Shown here: positions 1-5,489 of the stretch, in pieces | How positions within the stretch are numbered: the stretch's first letter is position 1 | Layout of the letters: each line of letters starts with the position of its first letter | Origin: Atopostipes sp043425375 | GTDB taxonomy: Bacteria > Bacillota > Bacilli > Lactobacillales > Carnobacteriaceae_A | Assembly: GCA_043425375.1 (NCBI GenBank) | Contig: JBHWQC010000081.1 | Coordinates: 1 to 8,736, forward strand | Length of the DNA: 8,736 nucleotides | Direction of reading: 5' to 3' | Notes under the pieces: generated by a model | Seen by the model: the letters and a program-made list of their open reading frames with translations, nothing else | Database searches by the model: none | What the model was told of the DNA's origin: nothing | Program-made: the position numbers and the translations under genes

Positions 1-499
1 TTCCGGCAATTTTTCGACCTTCAATACTTAAGTCATAATCCCCAAAGCAATAGGAATTGGAGATTTCATAAGCTTCAATTTCATGAGAAAAGTCAGCAAA
101 AGAGGCGCGGATAAAATCCAGCATGAATTGATAGCCGTCATCAATCGATAAGCGCTCTTGGCCCGTGGGATAAATCAGCGATACATTCAATACCCCGGGG
201 TCGCTAATCACACCAAGTCCGCCCGAATTGCGCACGACCACCTCGTGTTCGTACATTTCAAGCACTTTAAGTCCTTTGTCAAAATGGCCAATTTTAGTAT
301 CCATCATGCCTAAAATCGCCAACGGACTCGTCTGCCAAAAATGTAACAGCGGCTGATTGTTTTCACCCGCATACGTAATCAGTGCGTCGGTCAGCGCAAA
401 ATGAGCCATATGCTGGTGGTTACCGTAGGGCATGGTTTTAGAATCATACACAGCAAAGCTGCCGTCGTTAAATCGAAGGGGTTTCGTTTGTTTCATCAT
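1..499 (-). CDS. lipL: Octanoyl-[GcvH]:protein N-octanoyltransferase (LipL-like), 5' part only
   Basis: The reading frame starts at ATG 499 on the minus strand and stays open for 166 codons to the window edge, so the C-terminus is missing. A second ATG follows directly at 496. An AGGAG ribosome binding site lies 7 nt upstream. The protein belongs to the biotin/lipoate A/B protein ligase fold. The stretch RNSGGLGVISDPGVLN (residues 90-105) matches the lipoyl/octanoyl binding loop of LipL. Cys151 in SYCFGDYDLSI sits where LipL enzymes carry their catalytic cysteine, and Lys163 lies in the following GRKIAG motif. In the family, LipL moves octanoyl or lipoyl groups from GcvH to E2 subunits of 2-oxoacid dehydrogenases in the cytoplasm. 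The cysteine makes LipL or LipM more likely than an ATP-dependent LplA ligase. It is divergent from the gene at 645. Confidence 0.85.
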   Translation of the reverse strand, partial: MMKQTKPLRFNDGSFAVYDSKTMPYGNHQHMAHFALTDALITYAGENNQPLLHFWQTSPLAILGMMDTKIGHFDKGLKVLEMYEHEVVVRNSGGLGVISDPGVLNVSLIYPTGQERLSIDDGYQFMLDFIRASFADFSHEIEAYEISNSYCFGDYDLSIEGRKIAG

Positions 500-531
500 G
501 TCGTATCTCCTCATCGTTTCTCTACCTTCGT

Positions 532-540
532 ATTGTATCA
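532..540 (-). promoter_or_regulatory. Extended -10 promoter candidate for lipL
   Basis: Read on the minus strand, this is TGATACAAT: an extended -10 (TGn) followed by TACAAT, 5 of 6 matches to TATAAT. It lies about 33 nt upstream of the lipL start codon, which leaves a short leader containing the AGGAG site. No good -35 box is visible at the right spacing, as is common for extended -10 promoters. Confidence 0.45.
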
Positions 541-599
541 AAATTTTCAGGAGAATCCTATAAAATAACGATTTTCAAACGACGCAGCCGCGGATTTTA

Positions 600-608
600 T
601 GCTAGAAT
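600..608 (+). promoter_or_regulatory. Extended -10 promoter candidate for the DUF1934 gene
   Basis: The sequence TGCTAGAAT combines a TGn extension with TAGAAT (5 of 6 matches to TATAAT). It lies about 36 nt before the start codon at 645, so transcription would begin near 615. No convincing -35 is present. It faces away from the lipL promoter, so the 145-bp gap works as a divergent promoter region. Confidence 0.45.
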
Positions 609-644
609 AGGAGAGGAAGTAAAACTGGGAGGAGACTCGAAGAA

Positions 645-1091
645 ATGACGGATAAATTAACAAGTGGTCTACCCGCAAGAGTAATTCTTGAAACGACGAT
701 AGTGCAAGAAGGGGAAGTATTCAAACACTCCTTTGATGAAATGGGTCGGATCGTTCAATTAAATGGCAATTACTATATTCGCTACACCGAATCCAAAGCT
801 AAAAAAGATACAGATGAAATCGCCACACTGATAAAAATCGATGCAGATGGCGTAGTCAGTCTGACCCGCCATGGGGAAAACAAAACCCGTCTTGTTTTTG
901 ATAACGACGAAGAGACGCTGACGACTTATCCAACCCCGCAAGGCATTTTGCAGCTGATGGTCAAAACGGACCGATTAAGTATCAGCACAACTCAGCAGCC
1001 TTTTGCTGGAGAGGTGGAAGTGGACTATGCAATTCATATGGAAGGTGCTCCACTGGGAACTTACCAAATACGGTTGATTTTTACGACCTAG
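645..1091 (+). CDS. ywiB: DUF1934 / YwiB-like small beta-barrel protein
   Basis: This encodes 148 residues from ATG, preceded by a GGGAGGAG ribosome binding site about 10 nt upstream. The length and pattern fit the DUF1934 (YwiB) family: alternating short beta strands, a central K-x-R-L-x-F element (residues about 80-85, KTRLVF), then a T-P-x-G region (TPQGILQLMVKT) and a C-terminal G-TYQIRLIF strand. Family members fold as a calycin-like beta-barrel and have no established biochemical role. There is no signal peptide, membrane segment or cysteine, so it is probably cytoplasmic. Members often sit near argS and rpoE in Firmicutes (from memory); here rpoE follows after 62 bp with no terminator visible between them. 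The family assignment is fairly secure and the function is unknown. Confidence 0.8.
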   Translation: MTDKLTSGLPARVILETTIVQEGEVFKHSFDEMGRIVQLNGNYYIRYTESKAKKDTDEIATLIKIDADGVVSLTRHGENKTRLVFDNDEETLTTYPTPQGILQLMVKTDRLSISTTQQPFAGEVEVDYAIHMEGAPLGTYQIRLIFTT

Positions 1092-1102
1092 TAGAGTAAA
1101 AT
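1074..1102 (+). promoter_or_regulatory. Promoter candidate for rpoE
   Basis: TTGATT (1074-1079) and TAAAAT (1097-1102) are separated by exactly 17 bp. They resemble a sigma-A -35 (4 of 6) and -10 (5 of 6). The promoter overlaps the last codons and stop of the upstream gene. Transcription would start near 1109, giving a leader of about 45 nt before the rpoE start. The low-complexity A/T sequence here raises the chance of a coincidental match. Confidence 0.45.
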
Positions 1103-1109
1103 AAATAAG

Positions 1110-1136
1110 TTATTGTTGGCTAGTCATGCACAATAA
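1110..1136 (+). other. Small inverted repeat in the rpoE leader
   Basis: TTATTGT (1110-1116) and ACAATAA (1130-1136) form a perfect 7-bp inverted repeat with a 13-nt loop. It ends just before the rpoE ribosome binding site (AAGGGTGA, about 1141-1148). It has only one G-C pair and no T-run follows, so it is not a good terminator. A leader hairpin or an operator are possible. Confidence 0.25.
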
Positions 1137-1153
1137 ATTAAAGGGTGAATACA

Positions 1154-1732
1154 TTGAAATTAAGACAATTTGAAGGCGAACGAAAAGAAGAAGTCTCAAT
1201 GATTCGTGTCGCAAAAGCAGTGCTTGAAGAAAAAGGCGAAGTCATGGACTTTAATGACATTGTTCAAGAGGTCGCTGGTTTTATTGGAATGGATGAAAAA
1301 GAAATGGAACGTCGGATGGTTCAGTTCTATACAGATATGAATGTCGATGGCGAGTTTATTTCTTTAGGTGAAAATACTTGGGGCTTGCGTAACTGGTACC
1401 CAGTGGACTCCATCAACGAAGTGTTAACACATGAAAACGACGAAGCCGATATTATTCCATCGATTAGTCCCGACGGTTTTGACGAATACGAGGATGCTTC
1501 TTTAGAAAAAGAATTCGAAGATGAATTGGATGAAGAAGAAGAGGATGCCGAACCTTCAGATGAGACATTTGTCGATATTGATGGCGATGGGACCGTTGAA
1601 AACTTGGATGATTTCCAAGATGATGTGGATGATATAGACAATGAAGGACTAGACGATGCTGAGTTAGATGATTTGGCTATCGTAGATGATGAGGACTTGC
1701 TGGATGAAGAGATGGACGACGACGAATTCTAA
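1154..1732 (+). CDS. rpoE: DNA-directed RNA polymerase delta subunit
   Basis: Delta is a Firmicutes-specific RNA polymerase subunit that lowers non-specific nucleic acid binding and speeds polymerase recycling. This copy has 192 residues from a TTG start. The first ~80 residues form the HARE-HTH domain, with FYTDMNVDGEFISLGENTWGLR (two adjoining conserved blocks) closely matching other delta subunits. From about residue 95 the chain is an unstructured tail dominated by Asp and Glu, as in the family. An in-frame GTG nine bases upstream (1145) is rejected. The SD-like AAGGGTGA would overlap that codon, whereas it is about 6 nt from TTG 1154, and MKLRQF aligns with known delta N-termini. pyrG follows, as in Bacillus and relatives. 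Confidence 0.95.
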   Translation: MKLRQFEGERKEEVSMIRVAKAVLEEKGEVMDFNDIVQEVAGFIGMDEKEMERRMVQFYTDMNVDGEFISLGENTWGLRNWYPVDSINEVLTHENDEADIIPSISPDGFDEYEDASLEKEFEDELDEEEEDAEPSDETFVDIDGDGTVENLDDFQDDVDDIDNEGLDDAELDDLAIVDDEDLLDEEMDDDEF

Positions 1733-1752
1733 AAAAACCATCTAAAACCGGC

Positions 1753-1780
1753 TTGACATTTCACAAAAAAGCAGTAACAT
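1753..1780 (+). promoter_or_regulatory. pyrG promoter
   Basis: A perfect TTGACA -35 (1753-1758) and TAACAT -10 (1775-1780) are spaced by 16 bp. Seven bases after the -10 comes GGGCAC, so transcription is predicted to start at G1788. This is the arrangement seen at the B. subtilis pyrG promoter, where the transcript begins with GGGC. Confidence 0.8.
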
Positions 1781-1787
1781 ATTGAAT

Positions 1788-1925
1788 GGGCACTTGAAAA
1801 TCTGATTTTGCAGATTTTCAGTCAGAAAATGAATTAAACAGCTCTCTATTCTAGTGAAAACTTATGGGATAGAGAGCTTCTTATTTTTATTGCACCGATT
1901 TGAAAAATTATAAGGAGGCTATTAC
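1788..1925 (+). promoter_or_regulatory. pyrG leader with predicted CTP-sensing reiterative-transcription attenuator
   Basis: The predicted RNA begins GGGC. In B. subtilis pyrG, low CTP stalls polymerase before the C at position 4. Extra G residues are then added, and the poly-G tail pairs with a C/U-rich terminator arm to block termination. Here the matching arm is GCTCTCTATTC (1841-1851) of the terminator at 1840-1891. A second element is a near-perfect hairpin, TGAAAATCTG (1795-1804) with CAGATTTTCA (1811-1820). A weaker alternative pairs ATTTTC (1814-1819) with GAAAAT (1825-1830), and the two exclude each other. The ribosome binding site AAGGAGG (1912-1918) lies 7 nt before ATG 1926. The mechanism is inferred by similarity to the known system. 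Confidence 0.75.
1840..1891 (+). terminator. Attenuator terminator in the pyrG leader
   Basis: The arms 1840-1853 and 1865-1878 form a 14-bp stem, with G-U wobbles at 1850/1868 and 1852/1866 and an 11-nt loop. The T-rich tract TTCTTATTTTTATT follows. The 5' arm is C/U rich, as required for pairing with an added poly-G 5' end. It sits 35 nt before the pyrG start codon. Confidence 0.85.
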
Positions 1926-3527
1926 ATGACGAAGTATATCTTTGTCACGGGTGGAGTTGTTTCTTCAATTGGTAAAGGCATTGTGGCCGCTTCACTTGGA
2001 CGCTTATTAAAAAACAGAGGGCTAAACGTAACGATGCAGAAATTTGATCCATATATCAACGTGGACCCAGGGACAATGAGCCCGTACCAGCATGGGGAAG
2101 TGTATGTGACAGATGACGGAACGGAAGCTGATTTAGACTTAGGCCATTATGAACGATTTATTGATATTAATTTAAATCAATATTCAGACGTCACAACAGG
2201 TATGGTCTATTCAGAAGTCATCAATAAAGAGCGGCGCGGCGATTATTTGGGTGCAACGGTTCAAGTCATTCCACATATTACAGACACCATTAAAGATAAA
2301 ATTATGCGCGCAGCGGAAACGACGCATTCCGATATTATCATCACAGAAGTCGGTGGTACAGTCGGTGATATTGAATCTCTGCCTTTCTTAGAATCGCTGC
2401 GTCAAATGCGAACAGAAGTGGGCGCTGAAAATGTACTGTATATTCATGCCACGCTGGTTCCTTATTTAAAAGCGGCCTCTGAAATGAAAACCAAACCCAC
2501 CCAGCATAGTGTCAAAGAACTGCGCGGCTTAGGGATTCAGCCCAATATTTTAGTGACTCGTACAGAAGAGCCATTAGATGAAGAGACGCGTCATAAAATT
2601 GCGGCTTTCACTGATGTGGACGTGGACTCGGTCATTCAATCGGTGGATGAAGAAACCTTATATTCTATTCCCTTAGCCTTGAAGCGCCAAAGACTGGATG
2701 AAATTGTTTTAGAGAAATTGAATCTGGAAGCACCAGAAGCGGATATGTCAGAATGGAAAGCTTTAGTGGACCGTGTATTGAATCTCAAACATCAAGTTAC
2801 AGTCGCCGTTGTCGGAAAATATGTGGAATTGCCAGACGCGTATTTATCCGTACATGAAGCTTTAAAACATGCCGGGTTCCCTTTTGACACCGATGTGGAA
2901 ATAAAATGGGTGGACTCTGAACTGCTTACACCAGAAAATATAACAGAAGAGTTAGGCGATGTGGCCGGAATTCTTGTTCCGGGCGGCTTTGGCACACGAG
3001 GCATTCAAGGGAAAATCCATGCGACACAATATGCCCGTGAAAACAAAATCCCTTTCTTAGGCATCCAATTAGGTATGCAATTAGCTGTGGTTGAATATGC
3101 TCAACATGTTATGGGCTTAGAAGATGCGGGGTCGACCGAACACCATAATGACCTGGCCGATAAAATTATCGATTTGCATCCCGATCAAAGAGGCGTTGAA
3201 GATATTGGCGGAACATTGCGTTTAGGACTGTATGACAGTCAATTAAAAGCAGGGTCACGAATCGCTGAAATTTACGGTAACCAATCCGTCATCCAAGAGC
3301 GTCATCGAAACCGTTATGAAGTGAATGAAGAGTACTTTGAGCAGCTGGAAGAAAATGGTTTAGTTTTATCTGGTTTATCCCCAGATGGCCGCGTGGTTGA
3401 ATCTATCGAGCTGCCTGATCATCCCTTTTTTGTCGGTGTTCAGTACCATCCGGAATTTATCTCTAGACCGAACCGCCCACATCCGTTATTTAAAGCCTTT
3501 ATCGAAAGTATGATTGACTCACAATAG
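1926..3527 (+). CDS. pyrG: CTP synthase lacking the glutaminase cysteine
   Basis: CTP synthase makes CTP from UTP and ATP, using ammonia from its own glutaminase domain. This copy has 533 residues, a normal length. Residues 1-~270 form the synthetase domain: P-loop SSIGKG, DPYINVDPGTMSP, Glu141 in ITEVGGTVGD, and KTKPTQHSVKELR for UTP. Residues ~290-530 form the class I amidotransferase domain: PGGFG oxyanion loop, ERHRNRYE, and the His508/Glu510 pair in VQYHPEF. The nucleophile elbow, normally GICLGMQ, reads GIQLGMQ: codon 381 is CAA (Gln), differing from both Cys codons at all three bases. The protein contains no cysteine. Glutamine-dependent activity should therefore be lost, while ammonia-dependent activity may remain; this is inference. 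It has its own attenuated promoter. Confidence 0.97.
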   Translation: MTKYIFVTGGVVSSIGKGIVAASLGRLLKNRGLNVTMQKFDPYINVDPGTMSPYQHGEVYVTDDGTEADLDLGHYERFIDINLNQYSDVTTGMVYSEVINKERRGDYLGATVQVIPHITDTIKDKIMRAAETTHSDIIITEVGGTVGDIESLPFLESLRQMRTEVGAENVLYIHATLVPYLKAASEMKTKPTQHSVKELRGLGIQPNILVTRTEEPLDEETRHKIAAFTDVDVDSVIQSVDEETLYSIPLALKRQRLDEIVLEKLNLEAPEADMSEWKALVDRVLNLKHQVTVAVVGKYVELPDAYLSVHEALKHAGFPFDTDVEIKWVDSELLTPENITEELGDVAGILVPGGFGTRGIQGKIHATQYARENKIPFLGIQLGMQLAVVEYAQHVMGLEDAGSTEHHNDLADKIIDLHPDQRGVEDIGGTLRLGLYDSQLKAGSRIAEIYGNQSVIQERHRNRYEVNEEYFEQLEENGLVLSGLSPDGRVVESIELPDHPFFVGVQYHPEFISRPNRPHPLFKAFIESMIDSQ

Positions 3528-3582
3528 ATTCACCGTTTATTCTGTGAAATTTATCCTTATCATACAATTCTTTTGAAATCTT

Positions 3583-3591
3583 TGGTATAAT
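3583..3591 (+). promoter_or_regulatory. Extended -10 promoter for fbaA
   Basis: TGGTATAAT is a perfect TATAAT with a TGn extension. It lies about 40 nt upstream of the fbaA ATG. The best -35 position (around 3563-3568, TACAAT) is poor, which the extended -10 can offset. It supports transcription of fbaA independently of the attenuated pyrG transcript. Confidence 0.7.
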
Positions 3592-3630
3592 GAAAACGGT
3601 AAGAATAGAATAAATATTAGGAGGCTTTAT

Positions 3631-4488
3631 ATGAGTCGTTTAGTTAGTATGACGGACATGTTAAACAAAGCGTTGGATGAAAAGTATGCGGTAGGTCAAT
3701 TCAACATTAACAACTTGGAATGGACACAAGCGATTTTGCAAGCGGCACAAGAAGAGAATTCACCAGTTATTTTAGGGGCTTCTGAAGGAGCTACAAAATA
3801 CATGGGTGGCGCGCCAGTTGTAGTCGCAATGGTTAATGCCTTGTTAGAAACAATGGATATCACTGTGCCAGTCGCATTACACTTAGACCACGGTTCATCT
3901 TTTGAATCTGTAAAAGATGCGATTGATGCGGGTTATTCTTCAGTGATGATTGATAACTCAGCTCTGCCAATTGACGAGAACATCGAAAACACGAAAAAAG
4001 TCGTGGAATATGCACATGAACGTGGTGTTTCCGTGGAAGCGGAAGTCGGTACGGTCGGTGGAGAAGAAGATGGCGTCATCGGTAACGTGATTTATGCAGA
4101 CCCAGAAGAATGTAAACGGATGGTCGATGAAGCAGGCATTGATGCTTTAGCAGCAGCTTTAGGCTCTGTCCACGGTACATACGCTGGCGAGCCGAAATTA
4201 GGGTTTGATGAAATGAAAGAAATTTCTGAATTAACACAAACGCCACTCGTTTTACACGGTGGATCAGGGATTCCAGATCATCAAATCAAAAAAGCCATTG
4301 AGTATGGCCATTCAAAAATGAACATCAACACAGAACTGCAACAAGTATGGGCAAAACGTACACGCGAAGTCCTCGCAAATGACAACAACGTGTATGACCC
4401 ACGCAAAATCATTGGGCCGGGAAAAGAAAATATTACAGAAGCAACCAAACGCTCAATGCGTACACTCGGTTCATCCGGGAAAGCTTAA
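3631..4488 (+). CDS. fbaA: Fructose-bisphosphate aldolase, class II
   Basis: This cytoplasmic glycolytic/gluconeogenic enzyme cleaves fructose 1,6-bisphosphate to dihydroxyacetone phosphate and glyceraldehyde 3-phosphate using a divalent metal. It has 285 residues, the usual size of the B. subtilis FbaA type. Visible active-site elements are Asp86 and His87 in HLDHGSSFE, the VSVEAEVGTVGGEEDG segment, His181 in GSVHGTY, His209 in LHGGSGI, and the NINTE phosphate-binding loop. It ends in GSSGKA like its relatives. AGGAGG lies 6 nt before ATG. Positions that are Cys in B. subtilis FbaA (SFESC, DCLAPAL; from memory) are Val and Ala here, leaving one cysteine in the protein. pyrG precedes it without the spo0F seen in Bacillus. 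Confidence 0.97.
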   Translation: MSRLVSMTDMLNKALDEKYAVGQFNINNLEWTQAILQAAQEENSPVILGASEGATKYMGGAPVVVAMVNALLETMDITVPVALHLDHGSSFESVKDAIDAGYSSVMIDNSALPIDENIENTKKVVEYAHERGVSVEAEVGTVGGEEDGVIGNVIYADPEECKRMVDEAGIDALAAALGSVHGTYAGEPKLGFDEMKEISELTQTPLVLHGGSGIPDHQIKKAIEYGHSKMNINTELQQVWAKRTREVLANDNNVYDPRKIIGPGKENITEATKRSMRTLGSSGKA

Positions 4489-4502
4489 TTCTATACAAAA
4501 AG

Positions 4503-4543
4503 AAAAACAGGTGGGTAATCGAAAGATTATCGCCTGTTTTTTT
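4503..4543 (+). terminator. Intrinsic terminator after fbaA
   Basis: AAAAACAGGTGGGTAATC pairs across a GAAA tetraloop with GATTATCGCCTGTTTTT. There is a single bulged G, two G-U pairs and a run of seven T at the end. It begins 14 bases after the fbaA stop codon and closes that transcript. Confidence 0.9.
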
Positions 4544-4592
4544 GTTCCTATCCAACTAAAGCGTTCTTCTTTTAGATTTTAAAAGAAACCGT

Positions 4593-4598
4593 TATACT
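4593..4598 (+). promoter_or_regulatory. -10 candidate for the stress-protein gene
   Basis: TATACT matches TATAAT at 5 of 6 bases and lies 40 nt before the ATG at 4638, just after the fbaA terminator. No convincing -35 is present 16-18 bp upstream. A separate promoter is expected because a terminator isolates this gene from fbaA. No sigma-B type GTTT...GGGTAT pair was seen. Confidence 0.35.
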
Positions 4599-4637
4599 TT
4601 TAATGAAACAGTTTAGCTTCGAGAAGGAGGAAACAGG

Positions 4638-5120
4638 ATGAATAATAAAGTAGAAGGGGTCTATCCGACTGTAGAAGAAGCGTTGCGTGCAGTCGATCGT
4701 TTGCGCATTGAAGGGTATGCACGGGATGAAATTAAAATTATCGCAAACGAAGAAACAAGAAATCGGGTCGACTCGAATGTACGAGAAAACATCACCTCGG
4801 CCGATGCCGAATTCGATCAGTCTGATGAGGAAGAGAAGTCTTTTTGGGATTCAATCAAAGAAGCGTTCACGATGAGTGAGCCTGATTATGAAACGGTAAA
4901 TCCGCTCAATGAGTACAAAGACAAGATTGAACGGGGCGAAGTGGTAGTGATGCTCAATGAACAGAACGAAAACTATGCAAACACGCAGCCCAATACCGTG
5001 GGGCCAGATGGAGTGAGAGACCCAGTCACTGAACAAAAAGTCGAATCCATGGGCGAATACCCAAGAGTCGATCATGAATTGACAACGGATGAATTGGAAG
5101 ATTATGAAAGAAAACAATAA
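4638..5120 (+). CDS. YflT-like general stress protein
   Basis: This encodes 160 residues with an ideal AAGGAGG ribosome binding site 7 nt before the ATG. Residues ~5-105 fit the YflT / heat-induced stress protein (general stress protein 17M-like) domain. It opens with GVYPTVEEALRAVDRLRIEGY and KIIANEE, a beta strand, helix, GY-turn and strand pattern, and ends with KIERGEVVVML. The remaining ~55 residues are polar, acidic and probably unstructured. There is no signal peptide, membrane span or cysteine. The family is stress-induced in Bacillus, with no known enzymatic activity. It is a single-gene unit framed by two terminators and inserted between fbaA and murA, which are adjacent or nearly so in many Firmicutes. 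The family assignment is moderately sure and the function unknown. Confidence 0.7.
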   Translation: MNNKVEGVYPTVEEALRAVDRLRIEGYARDEIKIIANEETRNRVDSNVRENITSADAEFDQSDEEEKSFWDSIKEAFTMSEPDYETVNPLNEYKDKIERGEVVVMLNEQNENYANTQPNTVGPDGVRDPVTEQKVESMGEYPRVDHELTTDELEDYERKQ

Positions 5121-5136
5121 GTGTTTAAGAACAATG

Positions 5137-5186
5137 ACTGAGTGTTTTTGATAGGGGAGTCTTCCTGTCAAGAACACTCAGTTTTT
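5137..5186 (+). terminator. Intrinsic terminator after the stress-protein gene
   Basis: ACTGAGTGTTTTTGA (5137-5151) pairs with TCAAGAACACTCAGT (5168-5182) over 15 bp, with one G-U wobble. The loop can form further short pairing (GGGA with TCCT). A run of T ends the structure at 5186. Confidence 0.92.
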
Positions 5187-5489
5187 ATGTTTGCTGCTGT
5201 TAAAAAGGTTTATTTACTCGGTTAATCGGTTTAGAAGTACAAAAGTCGTGATGAATGTATCACACCATGTATATTTAGAAGACTTATTCTTATCAAATAC
5301 TGTTTTGAAGCGATTTCATTTGTAAATAGGTAGAATTTATTGCTAATTTATCATATACTTGATAAGTGCCATTTACTTCACGCATTCGCACATATTTCAC
5401 AACGATACGACACACAAATAAAACACTTCAAATTTTACTCAAAATCCGAGTATACAAAATTACATTAAACAAAAGGACGATAATTGAGA
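5187..5489 (+). other. 303-bp A/T-rich gap upstream of murA
   Basis: No credible gene is seen here: the longest plus-strand frame noted (ATG 5251, 24 codons) has no ribosome binding site. The gap holds several short dyads: GTGAT-N6-ATCAC (5248-5263), TTATCA-N6-TGATAA (5348-5365), and TACTC-N7-GAGTA (5436-5452) next to the likely murA -10. A further CTTATCAA (5289-5296) is the exact reverse complement of TTGATAAG (5359-5366). These look like possible operator sites for murA but match no regulator I recognise. The ribosome binding site AAAAGGA lies at 5471-5477. Confidence 0.5.
5427..5456 (+). promoter_or_regulatory. Promoter candidate for murA
   Basis: TTCAAA (5427-5432) and TATACA (5451-5456) are spaced by 18 bp, each matching the sigma-A consensus at 4 of 6 bases. 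Transcription would begin near 5463, just before the murA ribosome binding site. A 5-bp dyad (5436-5452) overlaps the spacer and -10. It is the best pair found in this gap, but weak. Confidence 0.35.

Noticed and set aside
1145..1153. GTG 1145 as the rpoE start
   Set aside because: It overlaps the only Shine-Dalgarno-like sequence; TTG 1154 has proper spacing and gives the family N-terminus.
3066..3068. Gln381 of PyrG as a sequencing error
   Set aside because: CAA differs from TGT and TGC at all three bases, the frame is intact on both sides, and other Cys positions of the protein are also replaced.
3529..3549. Terminator after pyrG
   Set aside because: Only a 6-bp A/T-rich inverted repeat (ATTCAC / GTGAAT-like, imperfect) with no T-run; read-through into fbaA cannot be excluded.
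3573..3578. TTGAAA as the -35 of the fbaA promoter
   Set aside because: It is only 7 bp from the TATAAT; the TGn extension explains the promoter better.
4851..5177. Minus-strand open frame across the end of the stress gene and its terminator
   Set aside because: It is the antisense of a well-supported gene, includes the terminator arms, and its predicted protein resembles nothing.
5251..5325. 24-codon open frame upstream of murA
   Set aside because: No ribosome binding site, no recognisable sequence, and such frames are common by chance.
5340..5359. TTGCTA / TATACT as a murA promoter
   Set aside because: The spacer is only 8 bp, and the site lies 130 bp from the gene inside a dyad.
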